From assembly GCF_904849725.1 (NCBI RefSeq), contig NC_058521.1:341294638-341358637 (forward strand): DNA of 64,000 nt, given 5' to 3'. A program made the position numbers and the translations under genes. The notes under the pieces are model-generated. The model had not been told where the DNA came from, did no database searches, and worked only from the letters and a program-made list of their open reading frames with translations. The stretch comes from Hordeum vulgare subsp. vulgare (lineage: Eukaryota > Streptophyta > Magnoliopsida > Poales > Poaceae). Below are positions 1 to 12,142 of this stretch, piece after piece (the first letter of the stretch is position 1; each line of letters begins with the position of its first letter).

Positions 1-10
1 ATAGCCTTGG

Positions 11-3000
11 TGTTGGTGCAGGTGTGCACATGGTCACCTATGGGACCTTCAGCCCCTTTTTGGTTCAGCGGGGAGGTCGTATGAGACAAAGAGAATATAC
101 TATGAACTACACGATGATGAGACTCGCGGTTTTTACCCAGGTTCAGGCTGCTGTGAAGCATAAAACCCTACTCCTGCTTTGGTGGATTCATTGGGGAAGA
201 TGAAGTTTGCATGAAGCTATACCCCAACAAGGGTTGCCGGGGAGAGCTAGCACGCGCGTACGCTTACACTTGGCTCTAATCCCATGGGGGACCTAATCTA
301 CCAAGTGTCGAATCTCTAAGTGCTTGAATGCCCAAACATCCAAATCCTTTGCTAGGTTGCCTCGGTCCTCCTTTTATAGCTCAAAGGGAAACCACAGTGG
401 CAATTGTGGCGCTCCGCCTGATTACCACTGTAGCCAGCCTGTCGCCACACATACCATCCCAGGAAATCACTCTGGCATGTACGTTTACAATAGGTATCAT
501 GAACAAAGGCATTTCTATTGATGAATATAAGAGTTTTACATGATGGACTACAAGGGTGATGGCAGCGGGGAAAAGCTCTATCTAAGGCAGCATGGTCCTG
601 GTGCGGCTCCAATCCAAAGGGATCTGACTCGCTTAAGCTCCTAGCCCGCAAACGCTCTGTCTCCATGGCAACGAACGACAGATCCTTATGTGAACCTGGC
701 CACGTTAAAAGCCAATGAGTACTTTTTAATGTACTCGCAAGCAAACTAAAACTATCATATACATTGAGCAAAGCAATCTATGGCATTTTTTATTAGAGCT
801 ATATTAATCGTCATGACAAAGCATACCTATCGAGCAAGGTTAATTATCAAGGTATAACAGGGTTATCTAGCAAGATAACTTCTAAAGTAAATGTGATATG
901 GTAAAGCATATTAGGTAAATGATTTATGCTCGGACTATTCTCATGATCCAGTCTGAATCAGATCCAAATCCAATCCAACTCATGTGGTCATCCGACCACT
1001 CATCTCATAGCCATCCCATGGCTAAAATGTCATATACCGGACATCTTCCGATATCTACACCAAACGAGTTCTCCCATCATTATCATTACTCTTATGGTTG
1101 ACCACTTACTGATGTCTGGTAGGGTTGTCCAATACCGTGGACTCGGCTATTCGAATAGGTTTTACACTCTGCAGAGGTTGCACACTTTACCCACACTATG
1201 GAGTACTGACCTCGTGATCCCATTCGGGTGGACCAGTAGTACTCCAATGAAACTTGCCTGACCCGTGACTCCTTCATCATACCCCCGGCAACCACTCTCC
1301 CCGGAGTCTTCCCCTGGGTGGCCCTGTGTCCTAATGACACCTGCCACCGTCGTGGCCAAACTAAACTGTCCCACCTTGGGACGGGCCCAACTCAACTCAA
1401 CTAGGATCACAGAATTATCACCGCCCACCTGATCAGGGTAGCACGCGTGCATAATCCTCCCTCTTTGGGAGAACCGGTGAAAGGTCACGTGATCAACCTA
1501 TGTCACGGTTGTCCCATATTGGCAAATTAAGTTGCACGGATAAGCCCGCATAGGTAACTCGACATCAACCCATTAGGTTTGGTTTAAACAACATATTTAT
1601 CAACAATGACTTAACCCATCATGATAAGTCATTGTTGTTGTCAACAATGACTTAACATGATGATGATTATGCACGAAATAACAACGGTAGGAACACCACG
1701 ACCTATCTCTGTATTATGAGTCATTAATAAGACAGTATGTAAATGACAAGTGGTTACTTTACAAGCTCTAACTGTAAAGTAGACCCTCAGAACCTTCGCA
1801 TAAAACCGACAATTAAATCGGTAGCCACCCGAATGGTTTTTACCACACACATCTGGGACGTTACACAAATAACTCAACCCCGGCTTAAGACGGCTGGAAA
1901 GCAGCACAGAGCATGAGGCGGTGTTGATAAGAAGAATGTAGCAGTTCCCTAAGATGGCCGAAGAACAACTGACAGCATGGGGTCACTGCCACGGAAAGAA
2001 ATTCAACATCTGCCCGCGACGGCCGAAATCAGCTCAGAACACGAGCTAGCTGTCGACGAGATAATAATAAAGTCGGCATCCACCCCGGATGGTCGAAAGC
2101 AGCTCAGACTCGGGTGTGGTGCCGTCTTTAAAGGAAATGTGAGCAAGGGTTCGTTAGAGTCACGTACCACACGTTACTATACATATAATCATAAGCTTAT
2201 TAATTAAACATGCAGGAACAACACAGAGCAAAGCTTTAGGGCATATGTCAGGTGGTCGGCTTGCCTGGGGTCGGAGAATACTCCCGGAGGAGGTGCGGAG
2301 AGTCCACGGAAAGGATCGCCGGAACGGTTCTCTCTCGAAGGGGGCTGATTGGAGACAAGGGCAAAAGGGTCATTTTCACTGTGTCACCCACCTTGTGAAA
2401 ATGTTACCAACATGATGGGCTTGACGAGATGAAGACGCGAGCGTTGGTTTCACCTCAATCGGAGTCCCGAGAAAAAACATACGGACGAAAGAAGATCAGA
2501 GACCAATCTGTAATTAAAATAATTGCAATCGGGTCCCTGGGAGCACAACCGCTGGCGCTTTCTTCAGAAATACGCTTTATGCTAAGGGAAAGCGCCTTTT
2601 TAGAAATGCGCTTCCACTTATCCACGCTGGCGGTTACTCTCTCTCACCGACAGGTGGGGTCAGGGCCCACCTGTCGGGTCCCTTCTCTCTCCTCTCTCTC
2701 CTGCTGACACACGGATCCCACCCTATCCACTCCTCTCTCTCTCCCTTTCATGCGGTACCCACTCCAGCTTCTCTCTCTCCCTCCCTCGCTTCTTCTTCTA
2801 CCTCCCGACAGGGAGCAGGGAGATCAGGCGTCGGAGGGTCCCACCGTCTCCTCGACTAAGAGTGCCAGCCGGCGGGCGGAACGGCTCGGCTGCGCTGGGC
2901 CACACCCGCTAATGGCCTTGGGGTCACTTGAGGCGGCCTGAAGTGTCGTCGCCAAGGCTCAGGTCCGGCGGCCGGAGAGCGGCAAGAGGGACTGCGCCGA

Positions 3001-5174
3001 CGGGGCTCCTCCGACCGAGAGGAGGGCGGCAGCAGCTCCGCAAAATCCCATGGAACGCCACATGCCCAAGGGAAGGAAGGGGAAAGGGCCAGGGCGCATG
3101 ATTGGACAAAGGAGAAACGGCGGCGGCCATCGGCCGTTTGAGAGGGCAAGAGCTACGGGGCTTGGAGGAGAAGGCTGGGGATGCACGTGGCTCCGAGAAG
3201 GTTCTAGGGAGTGCCTTATATAGCCGAGGAGGAGGGCTCTAGAAGGCAGGGGAAGGTGGCCGAAGCTCTGGGAAGATCGGCCATGCTCCGGTGTCGGCAC
3301 AGGCATCCATGGCGAGGAACAGAGGGGGGGGAAGGACCGCATGAACATGGGCTGGCTACTCGACATGGATGGGACACGGGAGGAGGAGGAAACGAACGAG
3401 GTCGAGGGCCCAAATGCACAAAACATGCATTTGGCGCGCTCTGCCGGTGATCACCACGTGCACAACCAGATTTGACATCTCCTGCGTGTCCAATCATGTC
3501 CAACAACACCCTCACTGCTCCAAGAGATAAGATGGGGTGTTGGAATGAGCTGGAAGTCCCGGGGGAAGATTAAACTTGCCAAAACAGATTCTGATATGAA
3601 GGTTTTTGTGGTGGTTCCTGGGCAAATGAGTGGATAATTGGGGTTAAATCTTGAAATAGGATAGGAAGAACTATAAGCTTGCAAAATTTCATGTCTTCTG
3701 GACCCTGTTTGCATACACTTCCTTCACAAACCACAAACTGTTCCAAAAACTAGAATTTGATGCTGGGCTCAAATCGTTACATGGATTTGGCTCAAATTTG
3801 GGGAAGAGGGTTTATTTGAATATATGGAGATGCTGGAAAACATTCAGCTTATTTGGGAATGCCTACATGGTACTTCCTTCACAAAGCTTCCAAACAGGCA
3901 GAAACTCAGGAGAATTTCTTGGACAACATTGAAGAAAGGAATGGAGCTGGTTTTTGGTATTCACCATGAAAAGTTTTAGCTCAAGGAGATCAAGGAATAG
4001 AGCACTTCCTTTGCAAATTTCCCAACTGGACGGAATTTGCAATTTGATGGTGTGCTCAAAATATAAACTATGGGGCTTGTGATCTTGATCGAATTGGGGA
4101 GCATATGGATACGAGAAGCTCCAAAAATTATGTGGGCTTTTTCCTCGCTACGAAAATGGTAGTTCCTTTGGAAAGTGCCCAAAATGCAATATTCGCATTA
4201 AATAGGAAAAGGCAATTTTATGGGAGCTCAATATGATCACAAAGAATACCTCCACAAGTTTTCATAAGCTTTGGAGATGGATAGCTATTTTCCTCGAGTT
4301 AATTCCTTCAACTAGCAGAAAAAGGAATTAATCATAAATCAGAAATATTGCAAATGACTTAGCAATATTTTTGCATATCCAGGGTTTAAAGACAGGGGAT
4401 GATTATTGGGAAAGGTTTCGGAGGCAACAGGGCAAAAGAAATTGGGGTTCCTTTGAAACAGGAGAGATCAGGGTTTCCCTTTCGGCAATTCGGAAGGTAC
4501 GGTCAAAACCCATAGAAAAGGTCTTGGGTGGAAAGGCTAGACTGGGGAGAAGTTTTGGGAAGGCAAGGCTAGATGACCATCTTCACTTTCCCAGGGTGAA
4601 AGAAATCCGATAACATCGAGAAAAAAAAGACGGGGTCAAATCCCGCAAAATGAAAAAAATCAGGCAGCGAAAACCAGGGTGTTACATCAACTGACATGAT
4701 CAGATAGCTAACAGTGCTATCATACCTAATTGTGGCGCTTGAGACAGAGCGCCATAAATGCGGCCCTATTTGGCTAGCGGGGGTGCGTTCCCGGCACGCC
4801 TCTATCACCTATGAGCTAGCCGTGGCTTGAGGTCTTAACATGCTTCGGGACGAGTGTCAATAGGTTACAACCTGTCTTCTAGCATGGTGCCACTTAGCTT
4901 GTGAGAGCCACCTACCATGTGGTGGCTCGACACCTCATCCACAAGTGATTGGTGTAGCGATGAGGTGGAATTGTGGCAGTTAGCTCACACCTGCCAGGGA
5001 GGCGTCTTGCGAGGTATTTGTGAGGATGATTGTGCCTTTGCCCCCGATAGGTGTTAGGCTGTCTTGGCGCGTCTTGGGCTGTTGGAGTTGGCGGTTGTTC
5101 TTCAGATTGGGGATGCTCTCAACACTCGTGCATAAGTCAGGGGCACTAGGTACCCCATTATTAGTGCACCGACA
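11..5174 (-). repeat. 3' LTR of D, split by solo LTR C
   Basis: The sequence begins TGTTGGTG at 11 and ends CACCGACA at 5174, an 8-bp inverted terminal repeat with one mismatch. Parts 11-404 and 4687-5174 align collinearly with the second LTR at 13386-14265, which lacks the intervening DNA. Without the insert the LTR is about 0.88 kb. On the minus strand the next bases, 5175-5190, form a G-rich tract (rc of ggacccccgag) that would serve as the polypurine tract. That makes this the 3' LTR of the minus-strand element. Confidence 0.85.
405..4686 (-). mobile_element. Solo gypsy LTR C inserted in the D LTR
   Basis: This 4.28-kb block starts TGTGGCGCTCC and ends GGTGTTACA. The flanks are GCAAT (400-404) and TCAAC (4687-4691), each one change from GCAAC, the sequence at the unoccupied site in the other D LTR (near 13783). 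The block is therefore one insertion with a diverged 5-bp duplication. About 1090-1560 resembles 18320-18790 and 21800-22290, the LTRs of element B, so C belongs to a related family in the same orientation. Short frames inside are not gene-like; I see no coding region in the 4.3 kb. Confidence 0.8.
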
Positions 5175-5509
5175 GGACCCCCGAGCTTGGCCCATACTCG
5201 CTCGCCTAGCATTGTTGGGTCAGGCCCAAATTTCGTGCGCCGGTGTGGAATTTGAAAATAGGTAACCGTCATCTCACAGTTCCGCACCATCCCACCTCCT
5301 CATGTCGTTTCCGCCATGCGCACCGCATGCATTGCACGAATCTCGTTAAGGGTGTGTGTGAATTAAAGGACTGGTCGTGGCATGAGCCGCAACTTCATGG
5401 ATTGGATTGAGGGGGCGGTTACATGCTCACCCATGATGGTGGGCAATGACATAAGTGGAGGTAGGCAGCGACCCTTGTAGTGTAGGAGATCCAGCCCCCG
5501 CGCCCTCCC

Positions 5510-5517
5510 TATAAAAG
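5510..5517 (+). promoter_or_regulatory. TATA box of the antisense B3 unit
   Basis: TATAAAAG lies in a GC-rich setting on the plus strand, opposite to the direction of host element D. It is about 290 bases upstream of the likely B3 start codon and would place transcription start near 5540. It is a sequence match only. Confidence 0.5.
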
Positions 5518-5801
5518 TGGGAGGGGTGCGGGAGACGATGCTCAACCATCCTTCTCTTATCCTCCAACATAGGGTTCCTTGGCTTGCTCTTCTCTTCTGG
5601 CTCTTCGAGGTGGCTTCGGTTCTTGGCCATGGTGGGGAAGAGTGGGTGTCCCCCATCTTCTGTGAGGTAGCAAGAGCTTCGCGTTCGCATCATGCAGCCA
5701 CTTCAATCGTACTGCCGGGGGTCGGCACCAACGCTCGAGGAAGGGACGCTGGAAGGTCTCGGGGCCATCGAGGAGCTCGCAGCGGACGGGGACGGGGCAT
5801 T

Positions 5802-6284
5802 ATGCTTGATCCTTCCCCAGGGACACTGGCGATGTCATTGCCGGGGCACACCGAAGGCACGACGCTAGAGTTCATTGTCAGGCTGCATGGCCCTCCTTGC
5901 GGCCGTCCGCGCCTCCCTCGCCCTTTTGCTAAGGTGATGGAGGTTGACAAGCCATAGGGAGTGTTGCTCCGCATACATGGTTGCCGCAATGGTGCCGTGT
6001 ATGTCGATGTTGAATATCCAGCTCCGTGCGTTATGCTATTGAGGTACGAGTGGAAGACCTTCGCACGTGCCCATAAATTCATGGTGGAGCATGTTCTCCA
6101 CTTCAAGTTGGTGGAGGCACACATGCTTGCTGTCAAGATTTATGGGCACTCGGGACCTCATCTTGGCTGTTGCGAAGAAAGCTCGAGCGACGCTGAAAGT
6201 TCCTCCTCGAGCGACAGTGACAAGGAGGACAGTGCTGATGGGGATGGTGAAAGCGATGGCGACAACGAGTCGCCGACAATCTAG
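5802..6284 (+). pseudogene. B3-like DNA-binding-domain ORF, antisense in D, one stop
   Basis: The open frame runs from ATG 5802 (or farther upstream in the same frame from 5538) to TAG 6282-6284, with one internal TAG at 5955-5957. The segment from about 5860 to 6150 has a B3-fold pattern: LPRPFAKVMEV, then GAVYVDVEYPAP, then YEWKTFARAHKF, then VLHFKLVEAHMLAVKIYG. This matches the plant B3 arrangement of a W..F...H helix followed by a final strand. A Ser/Asp/Glu-rich acidic tail follows at 6174-6275. B3 domains are plant transcription-factor DNA-binding domains. Here the ORF lies antisense between integrase and the 3' LTR of D, with its own TATA box (5510) and AATAAA (6691). I chose 5802 because 5538 sits at the predicted transcription start. 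The single stop suggests decay; the captured-gene origin is inference. Confidence 0.6.
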
Positions 6285-6690
6285 TCGGAGTACGACGGCT
6301 CGGGCTCCAGCTAACCGGTGGATTTCAGTCGCACCATCACCGCCACCTCACGGCCATCCCTTGCCCTGCAATATGGTCTTGTCAGGGCTCCGTGGCCCGG
6401 TCGCTGCCTCATCTTCCAGCTGGCTCGGCAGGCCTCGTGTACTTCGGCCTCGTCTTCACCATCGGTAGGCGCGCCGAGCCTCGTCCATCTGCTCCTCGCG
6501 GGGTTAGGTTGTGCTTTTTTCGGGCCTCTCCATGCCTTCCTCTTCTCATCCATCTAATCCATAAGGGGAGAGGAACAAGAATGGCATACTAGTGCACTTA
6601 TCTCTTTATAAAGCAAAAGTTTGTAGTCTTTCGCTAATTTTTGACTAGTGGAATTGTAATCTATTTTATCCATTCTATGCTGAAGAAATG

Positions 6691-6696
6691 AATAAA
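6691..6696 (+). terminator. Polyadenylation signal of the antisense B3 unit
   Basis: AATAAA lies in an AT-rich stretch about 400 bases after the B3 stop codon, on the same strand. Together with the TATA box it outlines a compact transcription unit of about 1.2 kb running against element D. Confidence 0.4.
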
Positions 6697-6699
6697 AAA

Positions 6700-7229
6700 T
6701 TGAAGTTTATTTTCCTTGAGTACTATCCGTAAGCCCTTCTCTTCGTTATGTTGTATGTTTCTGCAGCATGGTGTTCCTTGCCAGGTAGGTGCGAAACATA
6801 AGTGTGGAAGAGAGAGCGAGCCCCAAGCGACAGATGATTATCATCCCCCGGCAAGGCCCCTTGCAGGCATTGGCGCGATCTTCCCCCTCCTTCAAGGCTA
6901 GTGAGGGACGGGAGGCAAGAAGACGGCCTATCCAGACAAGGGTCCCTATCATGTAGAGAGTCCCATCACACACAACCAAAAAATGAGCGGCAATGGTTTT
7001 CACAAAGGAAAGAACGGAACCACATTTGAAATAAGGTAGTTTCGACTTATCTCCTCCTGGGAAGCCCCCTTTGAAGGTGTGATAGTTCCTTGTGCTCGTC
7101 TTTGTGTTGTCTCCCGTTCGCATAGAGGAAAAACATACAGAGCAAAGGATGGGCTCCGTCCTCTTGAGAAGAGGGGAGACCCTGTAACAAGGACCACAAG
7201 TACATCAAGAACTCTTAATAACCAGTAAG
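6700..7229. other. Interior of D without a recognised gene
   Basis: This stretch separates the B3 unit from the integrase remnant. It should hold the end of pol and the untranslated region of D. Only short, non-conserved frames are present and I recognise no domain. Confidence 0.4.
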
Positions 7230-7990
7230 CTATATCATTAGTGACATCATAACACAAGTAAATGCGCAATGCATGTTGCATCTTTGCAGTCTGTTGAAAG
7301 TTCTCGTTCTGAGGCCTCGCAATACTTCAACATTCATCCTCTTGACTTGCTCGTTGATCCTTGGGTGTGCAAAAGAGGTGAAGGAGACCTTGCTTCCAAG
7401 GATTTGTACGTACTGCATTAATGCTTGGCTTGTGAACTGGGTGCCGTTGTCAGTACTCCAAAGAGGCACACGGCCCTTCATGAACTTGGTAGTTGAATAT
7501 GCGGTCACCGTTCTCACTAGTTCTACCTCAGGCTATTCCATGAACTTGGTAGTTGACTACGCGGTCACAGTTCTTACTGGCTCTACCTGGCGCGGGGGAA
7601 GGGGCCCAAGATATCGAGCCCCCATAATGAGAAGGGCCAAGATAGAGGGATCGTCTGGAGTGCTTGCGCTGGCTAATGGATGTTCTTGGCATGGAACTAG
7701 CATGCTTCACTCTTGGTGACCAGATCAGTCGCATCTTGTAGGGCTGTGGGCCACTAGAAACCCAAGCGGAAAGCTTTCTCGGCAAGGGCCCTTGATCCTA
7801 TGTGTGACCCACACAAGCCTCCATGAATCGCCGCCAACAACCTTAGTCCTTCTTCCAAGAAGATGCACCACAATTTCACACTGTTGGGTCTTCTTCCGTA
7901 TAGAGTGTCGCCGACGAAGTGGTACATACCAGACCGATGGATTACTCTTTCGACCTCTTCTTGTCCTTCGGGAAGTTCTCCCGTCTGAAG
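7230..7990 (-). pseudogene. Integrase remnant of gypsy D
   Basis: In shifting minus-strand frames one can read, from high to low coordinate, a zinc-finger-like segment (residues resembling a LWPTA..DA...V..C..CQ run near 7680-7780) and then the core. The core shows STDNGTQFTSQAL near 7410-7450, FTSFAHPRINEQVKRMNVEV near 7330-7400 and a GLRTRTFNRL tail. This is the D...E part of the gypsy DDE integrase core (TDNGTQFT, then AHP..N.Q.ER-like). The fragment is frameshifted, carries a 60-bp duplication at 7479-7587 and cannot encode an active enzyme. Confidence 0.75.
7479..7587. repeat. 60-bp tandem duplication in the D integrase
   Basis: The block starting CATGAACTTGGTAGTTG at 7479 recurs at 7539 with a few changes (49 bases of each copy align). 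The 60-base period equals 20 codons, so the duplication itself would keep the frame. Confidence 0.8.
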
Positions 7991-8352
7991 GAATTGGACA
8001 CTTTGCTATGCCCAAGACGGAACTTATGGCTCGACGGCAAGGGTTAAAGGTGTTTTCACATTCGTGGGAGCGCTTGTCTCTATCGTGAGAACCCATGGTT
8101 CCGCAGGAGGGAGCAAATCATGAGGCAAAAGAAAACCGCCTCTGGTAGCTTCTCTACCTGGGGATTCAGGAAGCTGTGCCAGGAAATGCTTTCCGGAGTT
8201 AAATTTTGTTCTCTTCTTGGTCATCCTTGAAGAGGACACGGATGGTTGAGTGAGTTGAAGGGTAAAAACCACTGGTTCCACACGAAGCGTGTGCGCGGCA
8301 CACTTCGACAAGTGATTGCAACACTGTTTTCTGCACATGGGAAATGTTCTCC

Positions 8353-8765
8353 CTATAGCCCGTCAAAGTGTTCCTCCAACATCCTCACTTCCTCTATGTA
8401 TACCTCCATCAGCGGGCTGTGATAATCCTTATTGACCTGCTTCACCACAAGTTGAGAGTCCCCTATGATGATCATCTTCTTGATCCCCAACTTCATCGTG
8501 ATTCTGAGTTCTGCGAAGAGCCCTTCATACAAAGCGGTGTTGTTGGTAGCTTCTTCTGAGGGAAATTGCATTTGGATCATGTACTTGGAATGCTCTCCGG
8601 TGGGGGCGATGAGAGTATACCTACCCCGGCACCCTGGAGTGACAAGGCACCATCAATGTACTTGACACATTCCTTGGGTGTTTCCCTGCCGGGGAGAGTG
8701 GTTTCCCGCTCTTCTTCGTCTCGTGTGGGCGTCCATTCGACAATGAACTCTGCTAGTGCCCTGCT
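8353..8765 (-). pseudogene. RNase H domain of gypsy D
   Basis: The 75-residue minus frame 8353-8580 contains FPSEEATNNTALYEGLFAEL, IKKMIIIGDSQLVVKQVN and VRMLEEHFDGL. These are the E (ALYEGL), D (GDSQLV) and downstream motifs of the gypsy RNase HI-like domain. Upstream on the same strand (8580-8765, other frames) I read a FIVEWTP-like linker and a GALSLQGAGVG-like stretch, the first strand of the fold. The domain normally removes the RNA template during reverse transcription. It is broken by frameshifts. Confidence 0.8.
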
Positions 8766-9089
8766 TTGGATAGTGGAAGTACTTTCATACTGCAGCCCAA
8801 AATTTGACAGCTCTAGCGCCCAAAATTCGCCCGCAGAAAGGTAACGAGCGCGCTTTCCTATTTGTCACTAAGGGTGGCACTGATGGTGAACGTACTATTA
8901 GAGCCATGCTCCCTTGCCGGGACCTTCTTTGTCGCAGGGTAGGAGACCTTGGACTTCGTGTCGGCGGAGCAATCCAGAAGTTCATCGACGCGTGCAGCAC
9001 ACTCCTCGGAGGCGGGCTTCCAGGAGTCCTTTCCGGTGCTTCTGCTGAACTTCTTCTCATTCTACTGGCTTCTGGCGGGAATAGATTCT

Positions 9090-9691
9090 CGCGCGGCTTC
9101 AACTGCCACTGCGTCTCGGTAGATCTGATCTACGTAAATGACGACATCCTTCTTGTCGGATGGGATGGAGATTACTCCCATGAGGTCTGGCATCTTCAAA
9201 ACATTGTAAGCATAGTGGAATGCTGCCATGAATTTTGCAAAGGTCGGGCCCCAAAGTATTCCATTGTATCACAGCGAGAGCTCGACCACATCGAATACGA
9301 CCTTTTTGGTTCGGTCGTTGACCTCTCCACCGAATGTAACCGACAAAGTTATATTTCCCTTTGGCTGGCCTTTGTCCGGGTTGATCCCTTGGAATGAACC
9401 CGTCGGCTTGAGCTCGTTGTTAGGGATCTACAGTCTTTTGACCACCTTGGGAGAAATCAGATTCATCCCTTCCCGGCCGTCAACTAACATCTTGCTCACC
9501 TTGAGGTTGCGGACCGTTGGGAAAACCAACGAGGGCAAACACCCAACCACGGTAACACGGTCATGGTGATCCACTCGGTCGAAGTTTATAGGCGTGCGGG
9601 AACACTCGAGTGGTGTTTGAGACTCTGTCGCTGGCTCCATGGTGTTAACCTTGCGCACCCACTGTTTGAGCTGGCGGCGAGAGGAGTGCAA
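9090..9691 (-). pseudogene. Aspartic protease and linker of gypsy D
   Basis: The minus frame 9428-9691 holds a Ty3/gypsy protease segment. PLECSRTPINFDRVDHHDRV leads to LPSLVFPTVRNLKVSKMLVD and GREGMNLISPKVVKRL, where the DG.. motif stands for the usual active-site D(S/T/G)G. The following bases (9090-9420, other frames) read like GNITLSVTFGGEVNDRT, FAKFMAAFHYAYNVLKMP and GVISIPSDKK, the usual segment between protease and reverse transcriptase. Reverse transcriptase does not follow; sequence resembling RNase H starts near 8765. Confidence 0.7.
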
Positions 9692-9699
9692 GGATGCAC

Positions 9700-10624
9700 C
9701 CTCATCAACACAAATGGCATCGGTTGCCTTCTAGAACTTCATGTCGCTGGAATCCTCTCCATCATCTTTGTCGTTACTTGCGTCGTCATCTTTTACCTAT
9801 CGTGGCCTCTAGCAAGTTTTTTCTTCTATCCCGGGGCCTTGCCGTGGCGGCCTGCTCTGCTGTCGCGGCCCTTCCCGGCATCATTATATTGGCCCTTATC
9901 CTTTTTGCTCTTCTCGTATTTAGCCTTCTGCTTCTCAGCGAGCTCCTCAACTTGGCGACATTCATCGAGACCGTGGACCTTGGTGCGATGGATCTTGTAA
10001 TATGGCCCGCCAGACATTCTGGCCTTCTCTTTCGCGGAGGCCTCGCGGCAATCAGCACAAGAAGCAGCTCCCTTGCCGGGGGTCTAGGCTTTAACCTTCT
10101 TGCCGGCGCTGAGATTGCGAGAGCCATCAACGGCCAACACTACCTTCCCCTTGCACTTATTATTGCGCTTCTGGCTCCTCCCCTTTGATACTGGGACATC
10201 ATCGTCCTCATCAGTGTCGACTGATCCCTGCTTCCTCTCTAGGGAGTCGCCTTCCTTCTTCAGCGCGAGCACACTTGTCCGCTAATGTCTATAGATAGTA
10301 GACGGTATTTGGGAGTTTGGCATTCATCTTGGCCTACATCCTCCTGTTGCGCATGTTCGAGTGGAACGCGACAGACATGGATGCCTAGTGTATCTCCGGA
10401 ATGTTGTGGTGTACTCTGTTGAATATCTTGATGTATTTCACAGGGTTTCACCCTCCTTCCGTGGGACGACCTGCAAGTCGCTGGGCTGTCCTGGCTCCTC
10501 GTGTCCACCCATGAAGGCATCAACGAACTCGTTGCATAGGTCAGCCCATGACACAATGGTATTCTATGGCAGGTGCATAAGCCACGATCTCACATTCGGC
10601 TTGAGCGCGAAAGGGAAATAGTTG
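9700..10624 (-). pseudogene. C-terminal half of gag, gypsy D
   Basis: Minus frames at 10260-10556, 10084-10272 and 9826-10017 are pieces of one gag reading path. They include a retrotransposon-gag-like core, a K/E-rich basic segment and YYKIHRTKVHGLDECRQVEE, the conserved HRTK.HDL.ECRQ motif of grass gypsy gags. The N-terminal half lies beyond the Angela solo LTR at 12143-13300. Frameshifts separate the pieces. Confidence 0.7.
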
Positions 10625-10629
10625 GTGAT

Positions 10630-12137
10630 TGCTACCTCTTGAGCTTGCGTTAGTTTTTCCCTTGAAGAGGAAAGGTTGATGCAGCATAGGAGCAGTAAGT
10701 ATTTCCCTCAGTTTGAGAGCCAAGGTATCAATCCAGTAGCAGAATCAAGCCAAGTGTCCAAAGTACGTGCGCAAACACAAACAAGCTTGCACCCAACGCT
10801 ATAAAGGGGTTGTCAATCCCTTCAAGATTGATTGCAAAGTGAGAACTTAAGGCGAAAAGTGCAACGAAGTCAAAGTGTAAGGCTAAAAATATGATGTGAA
10901 GTAGACCCGGGGGCTATAGTGTTCACTAGAGGCTTCTCTCAAAATAGCAAATATTACGGTGGGTGAACAAATTACTGTCGAGCAATTGATAGAACCGCGC
11001 AAAGTCATGACGATATCTAAGGCAATGATCATACATATAGGAATCACGTCCAAGACAAGTAGACCGATACTTTCTGCATCTACTACTATTACTCCACACA
11101 TCGACCGCTATCCAGCATGCATCTAGTGTTTTGAGTTCATGACGAACAAAGTAACGCCTTAAGCAAGATGACATGATGTAGAGGGATAAACTCAAACTAA
11201 TGATGTAAATCCCATCTTTTTACCCTTGATGGCAAAACATGATGTGTGCCTCGCTACCCCTTCTGTCACTAGGTGAGGTCACCGCACGGTATGAACCCAA
11301 AACCAAGCACTTCTCCCATTGCAAGAATCATAGATCAAGTTGGCCGAACAAAACACACAACTCGAAGAGAATTACAAGGATATGAAATCATGCAGATAAG
11401 AGATCAGAAGAAACTCACAAAAGATTCATAGATAATATGATCATAAATCCACAATTCAGCGGATGTCGACAAACATACCGCAAAAGAAGATTACATCGGA
11501 TAGATCTCCATGAAAATCATGGAGAACTTTGTATTGAAGATTCAAGAGAGAGGAGAAGCCGTCTAGCTGCTAGCTATGGACCCGAAGGTCTATGGTGAAC
11601 TACTCACGCATCATCGGACAGGCCATGGTGTTGATGCAGAAGCCCTCCGTATCCGAATCCCCCCTCCGACAGGGCACCAGAACGTGCCCCAGATGGGATC
11701 TTGCGGGACAGAAGCTTGCGGCGGCGGAAAAGTAGTTTCGTGGATCTCTCGCGTAGTTTTGGATTTTTCAGGAATTTATAGGCGGAAGAGGTAGGGCAGA
11801 CGAGCCACAAGGGGCCCACAACCCTCCTAGGCGCCGGCCCCTCTGGCCGCACCTAGGGGTTTTTGGTGTCCCCTTGTGGCCTCTGGCTTGGTTCTCATGT
11901 CCCGTGCCTATCTTCTGTTCCAGAAAAAATCTTTTCAGAAGTTTTATTCCGTTTGGACACCGTTTAAAATCCTCCTCTGAAAAGGGTCAAAAACATGGAA
12001 AAAACAGGAACTGGCACTTGGCATTGAGTTAATAAGTTAGTCCCAAAAAAGATATAAAAGGCATACAAAACATCCAAAGTTTGATAAGATAATAGCACGG
12101 AACCATCAAAAATTGTAGATACGTTGGAGACGTATCA
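10630..12137 (-). mobile_element. Angela-type copia solo LTR
   Basis: On the minus strand this begins TGATACGTCTCCAACGTATC and ends GCAAGCTCAAGAGGTAGCA, the ends I know for Angela-type Triticeae copia LTRs. The flanking 5-mers are GTGAT (10625-10629) and GTGAG (12138-12142), a target duplication with one change. No interior or second LTR is present, so it is a solo LTR (1,508 bp) left by LTR-LTR recombination. It splits the gag of D. No gene lies inside. Confidence 0.88.
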
Positions 12138-12142
12138 GTGAG

